Positions 1 through 7,145 are shown, numbered from the stretch's first letter. The stretch: 9,711 bases of DNA from Microbacteriaceae bacterium (GCA_022701925.1 JAKONM010000203.1:1-9711), one strand, 5' to 3'. Translations and numbers: made by a program. Notes: a model not told the origin generated them from the sequence alone.

Positions 1-1721
1 CGGGCGAGGTCGTCGCCGCCCGCAGCAGGGGACCGGTCGGCGCGCTGGTCGGCTGGGAGCTGAGCCGGCGCTCCGCACGGGCGACCGCGACGGTGCTGCT
101 CGTCACCCTCGCGACGGCGTCGGCGACCTTCGGGGTCGTGAACCAGGCGACCTGGCTGCGCTCGCAGGGCGACCAGGCCGCGCTCGTGGTCGGGGCGCCC
201 GTCCGGGTCGCGGCGGACCCGTCGACCGGCGCGGCGCAGGGCGCGCTGCTGCGGGACGGTGCCGCCGGAACCCCGCAGCCGACCCTGCGGCGCGTGGCCG
301 ACGTCGTCCAGGGGGACGCGGACCCGAGCCTCGGCCCCATCCCCGTGCTCGGCACGGCGACCGTCCTGGGTCTCACCGCCACGGCGCGCGCGATGCTCGA
401 CCGGGGCCGGCTGCAGCAGGAGGGGGGCGGCACGATCGCGCGGTTGCGCGCGAGCACGCCGCCGATCGAGGGGGTCGCGCTGCCGCGGACCGCATCGACG
501 CTGCGGGCGGTCTTCCAGGCGGGCGATCCGGCAGCGCCCATCGCCGGAGCAGCGATGCAGGCCCGCGCCGTGCTCGAGGGGCCCGACGGCCTGCTCACGA
601 CCGTCGCGCTCGGGCTCGCCGAGGTCGACGGCCGGGCGCACGCGCTCTCCGCGCCGCTGCCCGCGCCGGGCATGCGGCTCGTCGGGTTCCAGGTGCAGGT
701 GCTGGTCGATCAGCCGGGGCGGTACCGGGGCAACCGCCCCGGCGTCGTGGAGGTGCGGCTGCAGCGGATGGAGGCGGGCGGCGACCGTGTCGCGCTCCCT
801 CCCGGCTGGACGGGCGGGACCGTCGCCGGCGACCTGCAGGACGGGCTGAACCTGCCGATCGGCCCGGACCTGCTCGCCGCCCCGTCGAGCGCGGCGGTGG
901 TCGGCTGGAAGCCGGTCGAGCAGGTGCAGAGCGTCTGGACGAGGCAGGTCGTCGCCCAGGCGCAGGCGACCCGGGGAGGGCGGTACGCGCTCTCCTTCGG
1001 GTCCGTGCGGGTGCCGATCGACCTGGTGGGCGTCGTGACGCGGGTGCCCGGCAGCGGAGAGAGCCCGACGGCCCGCCCGGTGCCCGAGGCGGTGGTGGTG
1101 GACCAGCAGGCGCTCTCCCGCTTCCTGGTCCAGTCCGGGGACTCGCTCGCGCAGGTCGACCAGTGGTGGGTCGACGTGGCCCCGCGCCGCGTCGACGCCT
1201 GGCTCGCCGCCCACTCGAGCGCGGCCACCGGCGGCGAGCAGGCGGCCGGTGCGGTCGCGCTCACCGAGCAGCTGACGCGCGGACCGCTGCGGTCGGCGAC
1301 GACGCAGACCCAGCACCTGCTGCTCGCCGCGGCCGGCGCACTCGGCCTGATCGGCTTCGGGGTCGAGGTGATCGCATCGCTCGGCGCCCGTCGCCGGGAG
1401 CTGGCGCAGCTGCGGGCCGTGGGGCTGCGGCGCGGCGTGCTCGAACGCATGCTCGCGGCCGAGTCGACCGCGCGGGTCGCCGTCGGGGCGGGCCTCGGAC
1501 TCGCGCTCGGCGTCCTGCTCGGCGCGCTGGCGGCGCCCCGCCTGGTGGCCGGCCCCGACGGCGGCCGCCCGGTGCCCTCGGTGCTCGTGGTGCTGCCCGG
1601 CGTCGAGCTGCTCGTGCTCGCGGTCGCCTCCGTGGCCGTCGCCGCCCTGGCCGCGGTGCTGCTCGTCCGGATGTTCCGCGGGCTCGACCCGGCCAGGATC
1701 CTGCGGGAGGGCGAGGGATGA
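1..1721 (+). CDS. FtsX-like ABC transporter permease, 5'-truncated by the window
   Basis: Membrane subunit of an ABC exporter of the MacB/LolC/FtsX kind. The frame is open from base 3 to the TGA at 1719-1721 with no stop, and the residues before the GTG at 93 (VGALVGWELSRRSARA) already read as permease sequence, so the true start lies outside the window; 572 residues are visible. They contain one transmembrane segment (fragment residues about 27-47), a long extracytoplasmic domain (about 50-435), and a C-terminal FtsX domain (about 440-565) with three hydrophobic helices and the family-typical cytoplasmic loop ARRRELAQLRAVGLRRGVL. The fragment aligns by eye with the second half of the next permease, so the full protein is probably a double-FtsX permease with roughly its first half missing here. 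The stop overlaps the next start as ATGA. Cargo cannot be deduced; antimicrobial peptides, lipids or lipoproteins are family precedents only. Confidence 0.9.
   Translation, partial: GEVVAARSRGPVGALVGWELSRRSARATATVLLVTLATASATFGVVNQATWLRSQGDQAALVVGAPVRVAADPSTGAAQGALLRDGAAGTPQPTLRRVADVVQGDADPSLGPIPVLGTATVLGLTATARAMLDRGRLQQEGGGTIARLRASTPPIEGVALPRTASTLRAVFQAGDPAAPIAGAAMQARAVLEGPDGLLTTVALGLAEVDGRAHALSAPLPAPGMRLVGFQVQVLVDQPGRYRGNRPGVVEVRLQRMEAGGDRVALPPGWTGGTVAGDLQDGLNLPIGPDLLAAPSSAAVVGWKPVEQVQSVWTRQVVAQAQATRGGRYALSFGSVRVPIDLVGVVTRVPGSGESPTARPVPEAVVVDQQALSRFLVQSGDSLAQVDQWWVDVAPRRVDAWLAAHSSAATGGEQAAGAVALTEQLTRGPLRSATTQTQHLLLAAAGALGLIGFGVEVIASLGARRRELAQLRAVGLRRGVLERMLAAESTARVAVGAGLGLALGVLLGALAAPRLVAGPDGGRPVPSVLVVLPGVELLVLAVASVAVAALAAVLLVRMFRGLDPARILREGEG
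1705..1711 (+). promoter_or_regulatory. Ribosome binding site of the second permease
   Basis: GGGAGGG lies 6 bases before the ATG at 1718, inside the last codons of the preceding permease. Together with the ATGA overlap it fixes this start, although the frame stays open far upstream to 1163. Confidence 0.6.
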
Positions 1722-4384
1722 GGTCCGCCGGCTTCGCGCTGCTGGTCCAGCGCCGCCTCTCGAGCCGCGACCGGTCGCTGCTGCTGGTGCTCGCGGTGCT
1801 GACGCTGCTGACCGTCGTCTGCGCCCTCGGCGGACCCCGCCTCCTGACGGGCACCCTGGACGACTCGGTGCGCCGCATCGTCGCGGCGGACCCCGACGCC
1901 GACGTCGTGGTGAGCGCTCCGGTCGGCCGTCCCCTCCCGGGCTCCGACCGACTGCTGGTGGACCCGGACGACGTCGCCGCCCTGCCGGGCCAGGTGCGTC
2001 GGCAGCTGCCCCCGGCGCTGCGGAGGGCGACCGCGCCCGCGACGGCGGCCGTCACCGGTCCCGACGTGCGGCTCACCCCCGACGACGCCGATCCCGCCCT
2101 GCGGAACGGGCCGATCGGCGTGCAGCTCGCCCTGCTGCCGCGCCTCGACGCGGTCCGGCTGCGGGCGGGCGCGCTGCCCGCCACCGACTCGACGCGGGGC
2201 GTCGTCGACGTCGTGCTCTCCCAGGCGGTCGCCGACGCCACGTCGCTGCGCCTCGGCAGCACGATGGACCTCCCGGTCGACGAGGCGGCGGGCGACGCTC
2301 CGCTGCGGCTGCGCGTGACGGGCGTCGTCGAGCGGGTGCCGGTGTCCGGGCCGTCCCCGTGGACCGACCTCGGCCCGGTCTGGGCGGCCCGCGAGAACCG
2401 GAACGGCACGGCCGCGCCGCTGCAGGTGGTGGCGCTGACGGACACGACGGGCATCGGGGACGCGGCGGCGGCGCTCGGGCCCTTCACCGCCCGGCTGCGG
2501 CTGCACGTGCTGCCCGCACGGCTGACGGCGGCGGAGGCGCCCCGCGTGGCGGCGCAGGCGGCGCGGCTGCAGACGCATCCGGACGAGGCGCTGCCCGCCG
2601 CCGGCGGCGAGGCCGTCGTCCGTTCGAGCCTTCCCGACGCGGTCGCACGGGCGCAGGAGCGGGCCAGATCCGCGACGGCGCAGATCCTGCTGCTCGGCTC
2701 CGGGGTCCTCGGCGCGGGCGGCGTCGCGATCGTGCTGGTCGGCGGGCTCGTCGCAGGACGGCGCAGGGAGACGGTCGCGCTGCAGCGCGCCCGCGGCGCC
2801 TCCGTCGTCGCGATCGCTGCTCCGGCGGTGCTCGAGTCCGCCGCCCTGGTCGTGGTGACGAGCCTGATCGCCGTCCTCGTCACCGGGCAGGCGATGACCG
2901 CCGCGGCGCTGGTGGTCGCCGCGGTCGCGGTGCTCGCGGTGCCGGTGCGCATCGCGGCGTCCGCGCGCGGCGCCGTCGTGCGCCGCACGCCGGCGAACCG
3001 GTCCGATCGCTCCCGGCTCCGGCGCCTGCGCAGCGCCAGGCGCCTCGCCGCCGAGCTGGCGGTGGTCGTCGTCGCGGTCGTGGCGCTGCTCGTGCTCGAC
3101 GCGAGCGGCGCGATCGTCGGGTCCGAGCCGAACCCGCTGCTGCTCGTCGCCCCGCTGCTGGTCGCCGCGGCGGCCACCCTGGTCGTGTCGCGGCTGCTGC
3201 CGCCGGCCGTCCGGGCCGCCGCCGCCCCCGCCCGGCGGTCCAGGGGCGTCGCCGGTGTGCTGGTCGCGGCGCGTGCCGCCAAGGGCGGAGCGGCGCTGCC
3301 GCTGCTGGCGCTCTGCATCGCGCTCGGGCTGGCGCTGAACGACGGGGTGCTGCTGGCCTCGGTCGACGCCGGCCAGGAGGCCGCCGCGTGGGACCGCGTG
3401 GGCGCCGACGCGCGCGCGAGCACCGCCGTCGACGTGCAGCGGGTGGCCGCCCGGCCCGGGGTCCGGCAGACGTCCGCGCTCGCGGTGATGCCGGGGACCA
3501 GCGTCGACCTCAGGACCACGAGCACCACCGTCACCCTGCTCGGCGTCGACGGCGGCTACCCCGGGGTCGTCGCCGCCCTGCCGACCTCGATGCCCGCGAC
3601 CGCCGCCGTGCTGCGGCGGCTCGGCGACGGCAGCGGCAGCGGTCCGCTGCCGGTGGTGGTGGACGCGGAGGTGGCGCGGCAGATGGTCGGCCGCACCCTG
3701 CAGCTGCAGCTCGACTCCGGACCGGTCCCGGCCCGCGCGGTCGGCACGGTCCCCGACGGCCCCGGCGGCTGGCAGAGCGGTCCCTTCGTCTTCGCCGACC
3801 TGGACGCCCTGCGCCGGCGCTCCGCGGACGCCGTGCCCACCTCCGCGCTCGTCGTCGGGCCGGGAGCGGGCGCCGCGCTGCGGGCGACCGGCGTGCCCGC
3901 GGACGAGGTCCTGACCCGCACCGGCTGGCTCGCCGCCCTTCGCGCCGAACCGCTCGTGGCCGGGGTGCGGCTCGCGGTCCTGCTGGCCGCCGGCCTGCTC
4001 GCGGTGCTCGCTGCGGCTGCGCTGGCCGCGGCCGTCCTGGCCGGTGCCCCCGACCGGCGTCGTACGCTCGGCCTGCTGCGGACCCTCGGCATGCGCCGCC
4101 GCACCGGGTGGTGGCTGCTGGTCGCGGACCTGCTGCCGCTCGTCGCGGGCGGCGTGCTGGGCGGCGCGGCGATCGGCGTCGTGGCGGCGCAGGTCTTCGA
4201 CCCGGCGCTGGCGCTGGCCGGGCTCACCGGCGGCAGGGAGGACCCGGCGGTCGTGGTGTCGGGCCCCGTGCTCGGCCTGGTGCTCCTGGGGGCCGTGCTC
4301 GTGCTCGCGGCAGGGGTCGGCGTCGAGGCGATGACGTGGCGGCGGGACCGGTTCGCCGAGGTGTTGAGGGTGGGGGGACGATGA
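1718..4384 (+). CDS. Double-FtsX ABC transporter permease
   Basis: Complete 888-residue membrane subunit of an ABC exporter. It starts at the ATG of an ATGA overlap with a good ribosome binding site; the longer open frame upstream is arginine-rich shadow sequence of the first permease. Layout by eye: TM1 about residues 21-43; extracytoplasmic domain about 44-318; three-helix FtsX domain about 320-430 with the loop RRRETVALQRARGASVVAI; two further helices about 446-468 and 474-498; another helix about 528-546; second extracytoplasmic domain about 550-745; C-terminal FtsX domain about 746-885 with the loop RRRTLGLLRTLGMRRRTGWW. This gives about ten helices, the duplicated-permease architecture. 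It is a paralogue of the preceding gene and is followed, again by ATGA, by the first ATPase. It probably works with both neighbouring ATPases. Substrate unknown. Confidence 0.93.
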   Translation: MRSAGFALLVQRRLSSRDRSLLLVLAVLTLLTVVCALGGPRLLTGTLDDSVRRIVAADPDADVVVSAPVGRPLPGSDRLLVDPDDVAALPGQVRRQLPPALRRATAPATAAVTGPDVRLTPDDADPALRNGPIGVQLALLPRLDAVRLRAGALPATDSTRGVVDVVLSQAVADATSLRLGSTMDLPVDEAAGDAPLRLRVTGVVERVPVSGPSPWTDLGPVWAARENRNGTAAPLQVVALTDTTGIGDAAAALGPFTARLRLHVLPARLTAAEAPRVAAQAARLQTHPDEALPAAGGEAVVRSSLPDAVARAQERARSATAQILLLGSGVLGAGGVAIVLVGGLVAGRRRETVALQRARGASVVAIAAPAVLESAALVVVTSLIAVLVTGQAMTAAALVVAAVAVLAVPVRIAASARGAVVRRTPANRSDRSRLRRLRSARRLAAELAVVVVAVVALLVLDASGAIVGSEPNPLLLVAPLLVAAAATLVVSRLLPPAVRAAAAPARRSRGVAGVLVAARAAKGGAALPLLALCIALGLALNDGVLLASVDAGQEAAAWDRVGADARASTAVDVQRVAARPGVRQTSALAVMPGTSVDLRTTSTTVTLLGVDGGYPGVVAALPTSMPATAAVLRRLGDGSGSGPLPVVVDAEVARQMVGRTLQLQLDSGPVPARAVGTVPDGPGGWQSGPFVFADLDALRRRSADAVPTSALVVGPGAGAALRATGVPADEVLTRTGWLAALRAEPLVAGVRLAVLLAAGLLAVLAAAALAAAVLAGAPDRRRTLGLLRTLGMRRRTGWWLLVADLLPLVAGGVLGGAAIGVVAAQVFDPALALAGLTGGREDPAVVVSGPVLGLVLLGAVLVLAAGVGVEAMTWRRDRFAEVLRVGGR

Positions 4385-5268
4385 CGACCGCGACGCACTA
4401 CGGGGCCGACGCGCTGATCGTGTGCGACAGCCTGGTGAGGATCTACCAGACCGACGACGTCGAGGTGCAGGCGCTGCAGGGCCTCGACCTGCTCGTCGAC
4501 GAGGGCGAGCTCGTCGCCGTCGTCGGCGCCTCCGGGTCGGGCAAGTCCACGCTGCTGGCCGTCCTCTCCGGGCTGGACGCGCCGACCGCCGGGCGCGCCC
4601 GGGTGGGGGAGTGGGACCTGCTCGCCATGACGGCCGCGCAGCGGGTGCAGTACCGCCGCAGCACGGTCGGCTTCATCTGGCAGCAGACCTCGAGGAACCT
4701 GCTGCCCTTCCTCAGCGCGGGCGAGAACGTCGAGCTGCCGATGGCGGTCGTGGGCGTGCGCCGCGCCGAGCGGCGGCGACGGGCTGCGGAGCTGCTCGAC
4801 TCGCTGGGCCTCGCCGACCGCGCCGGGCGCCGGCCGGCGGAGCTGTCCGGCGGCGAGCAGCAGCGGGTCGCGATCGCGACCGCGCTGGCGAACCGGCCGA
4901 AGGTGCTGTTCGCCGACGAGCCGACCGGGGAGCTCGACCGCGCCACCGGCGACGAGGTCTTCGCCGCGCTGCGCCAGGCGAACGACGCCCTCGGCACCAC
5001 GGTCGTGATCGTCACCCACGACTCGGGGGTCGCCTCCCAGGTGCGCCGCACGGTCGCGATCCGGGACGGCCGCACGTCGTCCGAGGTGCTGCGCACCGGG
5101 GCGGGGCAGCCGGGCCGGGAGTTCGCGCTGATCGACCGGGCCGGCCGGATGCAGGTGCCCGCCGCCTACCGGCGCACCCTCGGTCTGCGCGACCGCGTGC
5201 GCCTCGAGCTGGAGCAGGACCACCTGGGCGTCTGGGCGGACGACGGGCAGGAGGAGGGCGGCCGATGA
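4381..5268 (+). CDS. ABC transporter ATP-binding protein with C-terminal AbrB-like tail
   Basis: Cytoplasmic ATPase of the LolD/MacB type, 295 residues, powering the FtsX permeases encoded just upstream. All catalytic elements are present: Walker A GASGSGKST (49-57), Q-loop near 101-102 (FIWQQ), signature LSGGEQQR (155-162), Walker B VLFADE with catalytic Glu180, D-loop GELD, and switch His213 (VIVTHD). The family usually ends at about 225-240 residues. Here a tail continues to 295, and residues about 248-287 (core DRAGRMQVPAAYRRTLGL, then RVRLELEQDHLGVW) match the pattern of AbrB/MazE/SpoVT swapped-hairpin domains (D..GR..+P...R..LG......v.+E). That domain is recognised by pattern only; its role could be dimerisation or DNA contact. 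ATGA overlaps join it to both neighbours, and the long open frame upstream of 4381 is a shadow of the permease. Confidence 0.94.
   Translation: MTTATHYGADALIVCDSLVRIYQTDDVEVQALQGLDLLVDEGELVAVVGASGSGKSTLLAVLSGLDAPTAGRARVGEWDLLAMTAAQRVQYRRSTVGFIWQQTSRNLLPFLSAGENVELPMAVVGVRRAERRRRAAELLDSLGLADRAGRRPAELSGGEQQRVAIATALANRPKVLFADEPTGELDRATGDEVFAALRQANDALGTTVVIVTHDSGVASQVRRTVAIRDGRTSSEVLRTGAGQPGREFALIDRAGRMQVPAAYRRTLGLRDRVRLELEQDHLGVWADDGQEEGGR
5251..5257 (+). promoter_or_regulatory. Ribosome binding site of the second ATPase
   Basis: GAGGAGG lies 7 bases before the ATG at 5265, within the last codons of the first ATPase gene. It supports that start over the upstream extension of the same open frame to 4422. 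Confidence 0.65.
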
Positions 5269-5969
5269 GCGTCATCGAGGTGTCGGGGCTGTCCCGGACG
5301 TTCGCGTCGCCCTCCGGCGAGTTCCACGCGCTGCGCGACGTCGGCTTCCGGATCGAGGCGGGGGAGTTCGTCGCCCTGATCGGCCCCTCCGGGTCGGGGA
5401 AGACGACGCTGCTGAACTGCCTCGGCGGTCTCGACCGGCCCACCGCGGGCCGCATCGTCATAGCCGGCCGCGAGGTGACCTCCCTCGACGACGACGGCCG
5501 CACCGACCTCCGCCGCGACACGATCGCCTTCGTCTTCCAGACCTTCGGGCTGATCCCCGTGCTGACCGCCGAGGAGAACGTCGGGCTGCCGCTGCGCCTG
5601 CGCCGCACCGCCGTGGCCGAGCGCCGGGCCCGGGTCGCCGAGCTGCTCGAGCTGGTCGGCCTGACCGATCACGCGCGGCAGCGCCCCGGCGAGCTCTCCG
5701 GCGGCCAGCAGCAGCGGGTCGCCGTCGCCCGCGCCCTCGCCGCCTCCCCGGCGGTGCTCGTCGCCGACGAGCCGACAGGACAGCTGGACTCCGAGACCGG
5801 GGCGCAGATCCTCACGCTGCTGCGCGACCTCTCCCGGTCGACGGGGATGACCATGGTGATCTCGACCCACGATCCGAGCGTGCGCGACGGCGCCGACCGC
5901 GTGCTCTCCCTCCGCGACGGCCGGCTCGATCCGGTCGTCCCGGGAAGCCCGTCGGCGCCGCTCCCGTAG
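5265..5969 (+). CDS. ABC transporter ATP-binding protein, LolD/MacB type
   Basis: Second ATPase of the operon, 234 residues, the usual family length. Walker A GPSGSGKTT (40-48), Q-loop Gln92 (FVFQTFGLIPVLTAEENV), signature LSGGQQQR (144-151), Walker B VLVADE with catalytic Glu169, D-loop GQLDS and switch His202 (VISTHD) are all intact, so it should hydrolyse ATP. It lacks the C-terminal extension of the first ATPase and ends in a short proline-rich tail. The ATGA overlap with the upstream gene and the strong ribosome binding site at 5251-5257 define the start. Two complete and distinct ATPases next to two distinct permeases suggest a heteromeric exporter, but two parallel transporters sharing one transcript cannot be excluded. 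Last gene of the operon; a hairpin follows 26 bases after the stop. Confidence 0.95.
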   Translation: MSVIEVSGLSRTFASPSGEFHALRDVGFRIEAGEFVALIGPSGSGKTTLLNCLGGLDRPTAGRIVIAGREVTSLDDDGRTDLRRDTIAFVFQTFGLIPVLTAEENVGLPLRLRRTAVAERRARVAELLELVGLTDHARQRPGELSGGQQQRVAVARALAASPAVLVADEPTGQLDSETGAQILTLLRDLSRSTGMTMVISTHDPSVRDGADRVLSLRDGRLDPVVPGSPSAPLP

Positions 5970-5994
5970 CCGCGCGACGAACCGCGGCCGACGC

Positions 5995-6027
5995 GCCGGC
6001 ACCGCGCAGACGACGGCGCGGTCCGGC
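5995..6027 (+). terminator. Candidate terminator hairpin after the ABC operon
   Basis: ACCGCGC (6001-6007) pairs perfectly with GCGCGGT (6016-6022) across an 8-base loop. The stem continues, after a single bulged C at 6000, with GCCGG (5995-5999) against CCGGC (6023-6027). That makes 12 GC-rich base pairs directly after the last ABC gene and before the lacI-type promoter. No T-run follows, as is common for actinobacterial terminators, so factor-dependent ending or only RNA 3'-end protection are alternatives. Confidence 0.5.
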
Positions 6028-6045
6028 CCGCCCGGATCGCGGAAG

Positions 6046-6051
6046 TACCCT
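6046..6051 (+). promoter_or_regulatory. -10 element of leaderless promoter for the LacI-family gene
   Basis: TACCCT fits the TANNNT -10 pattern and ends 6 bases before the GTG at 6058, placing the likely transcription start on the start codon itself. No convincing ribosome binding site precedes this GTG. No recognisable -35 hexamer is seen at the expected distance. The same element and spacing recur before the MFS gene. Confidence 0.55.
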
Positions 6052-6057
6052 CCACTG

Positions 6058-7080
6058 GTGCCGATCAGGTCGAGCCGGAGCACGATCGTCGACGTGGCGG
6101 AGCTGGCCGGGGTGTCCCGTCAGACGGTCACTCGCGCGCTGAACGGCCTGGCCGACGTGAAGCCCGCCACGCGGGAGCGCGTCGTGGCGGCGGCCCGCAC
6201 GCTCAACTACCGACCCGACCGCGCCGCGCAGAGCCTGGTGCGCGGGCGTCGCACGACCATCGGGTTCGTCGTCGACGACCTCACCAACCCCTACTTCGCC
6301 GAGCTGGGGTCCGCGCTCTCGCGGGAGGCGGCAGCGCTCGGCTGGAGCGTGCTGCTCTGCGACGTCGGCTCGGAGGCGGACAAGGGGCGGGCGCAGCTGA
6401 CCACGATGACCGACGCCGTCGACGCCGTCGTGATGACCGGGTGCCGCAGCGACACCTTCTCGATGCTGCCGGACGAGGTGGTGCAGGGCGACGGCGTCCG
6501 ACTGCCGATCGTCATGATCGACGGCCCCGAGCATCCGCGGCTCGACGCGAGGGTCGACCTCGATCTCGCCCCTGCGATCACGGCCGCCCTGGACCACCTC
6601 CGACGCGACGGTCGGCGCGCGATCGCCTTCATCGACTCCACCGAGGGGCCGGACGACCGCCGCACGATCCACCGGGACTACCTCGAAGCCCACGGCCTGC
6701 CAGGCAGGGAGTGGCCGGTCGTCGCGGGCGAGGAGACCATCGCCGGCGGCGCCCGGGCGGCGGACGACCTGCTGGCCCGCGTAGAGGGTGTCGATGCGGT
6801 GCTGGTCTACAACGACGTCATGGCGGTCGGGGTCCTGAAGGCGCTGACGGGGGCCGGCCGATCCGTCCCGTCGGAGATCGCGGTGATCGGCATCGACGGC
6901 CTCGAGCTGGGGCGCGCCACGACGCCCGAGCTCACCTCACTGGCCGTGGACAAGGGGGCGGTGGCGCGCGCGGCGATCGCGGCGGCGCGGAGTGCGCTCG
7001 AGCCGGTGGCCGGCGCGCAGCGGGGTGGGTCGAGCAGCGCGCGGATCGGCCTGCAGCTGGTGCTGCGCGGATCCGCCTGA
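6058..7080 (+). CDS. LacI-family transcriptional regulator
   Basis: DNA-binding repressor of 340 residues, the standard LacI-family length. The N-terminal helix-turn-helix (about 9-31, TIVDVAELAGVSRQTVTRAL) and hinge region (NYRPDRAAQSL, hinge Leu60) resemble E. coli LacI closely; the recognition helix begins SRQT where LacI has SYQT. Residues about 66-340 form the periplasmic-binding-protein-like effector domain, with family landmarks NPYF (77-80), YNDVMAVG (251-258) and VIGIDGLELGRATTPELTSL (276-295). The GTG start at 6058 is chosen because it gives the usual N-terminus and sits 6 bases after a TANNNT element. The regulated target is most likely the MFS gene 51 bases downstream, which carries a LacI-type palindrome over its start. 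No equivalent palindrome was seen at its own promoter, so autoregulation is not supported. The inducer, probably a small carbohydrate-like molecule by family, is unknown. Confidence 0.95.
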   Translation: MPIRSSRSTIVDVAELAGVSRQTVTRALNGLADVKPATRERVVAAARTLNYRPDRAAQSLVRGRRTTIGFVVDDLTNPYFAELGSALSREAAALGWSVLLCDVGSEADKGRAQLTTMTDAVDAVVMTGCRSDTFSMLPDEVVQGDGVRLPIVMIDGPEHPRLDARVDLDLAPAITAALDHLRRDGRRAIAFIDSTEGPDDRRTIHRDYLEAHGLPGREWPVVAGEETIAGGARAADDLLARVEGVDAVLVYNDVMAVGVLKALTGAGRSVPSEIAVIGIDGLELGRATTPELTSLAVDKGAVARAAIAAARSALEPVAGAQRGGSSSARIGLQLVLRGSA

Positions 7081-7094
7081 CACCCCGGTGCCGG

Positions 7095-7117
7095 AGGCGC
7101 CGCATCGCCGAGCGCCT
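7095..7117 (+). other. Short inverted repeat between the lacI-type and MFS genes
   Basis: AGGCGC (7095-7100) and GCGCCT (7112-7117) are perfect complementary arms separated by 11 bases. It could be a weak hairpin ending the regulator transcript or simply chance in GC-rich DNA. It lies across the -35 region of the MFS promoter. Confidence 0.25.
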
Positions 7118-7119
7118 GT

Positions 7120-7125
7120 TACGGT
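7120..7125 (+). promoter_or_regulatory. -10 element of leaderless promoter for the MFS gene
   Basis: TACGGT fits TANNNT and is followed by exactly 6 bases and then the GTG start at 7132, the same geometry as the regulator gene. There is no good ribosome binding site at the usual distance before this GTG. The MFS gene therefore probably has its own leaderless transcript rather than depending only on read-through from the regulator. No clear -35 hexamer was seen. Confidence 0.55.
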
Positions 7126-7129
7126 CGAA

Positions 7130-7145
7130 CCGTGAACGTTCACGG
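7130..7145 (+). promoter_or_regulatory. Candidate LacI-family operator over the MFS start
   Basis: CCGTGAACGTTCACGG is a perfect 16-bp palindrome; the next outward pair (7129/7146) no longer matches. It has the central CG of LacI-family operators, and its inner 12 bases differ from the symmetric lac core GTGAGCGCTCAC at only two positions. If transcription starts at the GTG, the site covers about -2 to +14, where a bound repressor would block initiation. It also encodes the first residues of the transporter (M-N-V-H-G). The Val codon GTT inside it is the only GTT I found in this gene, which otherwise uses GTC or GTG, consistent with selection on the DNA site. The adjacent regulator is the obvious ligand. 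Confidence 0.7.

Noticed and set aside
710..2578. Long minus-strand open frame (622 residues) opposite the permeases
   Set aside because: It is low-complexity and rich in Arg, Pro, Gly and Gln, has no recognisable domain, and lies opposite two clear FtsX permeases. Long antisense frames are expected in DNA this GC-rich.
1261..3534. Minus-strand open frame of 757 residues
   Set aside because: Dominated by Ala, Ser, Thr and Arg with no membrane or domain pattern; a shadow of the 1718-4384 permease.
3556..5223. Minus-strand open frame of 555 residues opposite the first ATPase
   Set aside because: No domain features, and the plus strand carries intact ATPase motifs in the same interval.
5970..5987. 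CCGCG-8 nt-CGCGG inverted repeat right after the ABC operon stop
   Set aside because: Only 5 bp and of a kind frequent by chance here; the 12-bp hairpin at 5995-6027 is a much better terminator candidate.
5166..6083. Minus-strand open frame reaching across the gap before the LacI-family gene
   Set aside because: It looked like a possible divergent gene but has shadow composition opposite the second ATPase and no ribosome binding site or promoter pattern of its own.
6412..6429. Direct repeat GACGCCGTC x2 within the LacI-family gene
   Set aside because: It encodes the ordinary Asp-Ala-Val repeat at the expected beta strand of the effector domain; no sign of a functional repeat.
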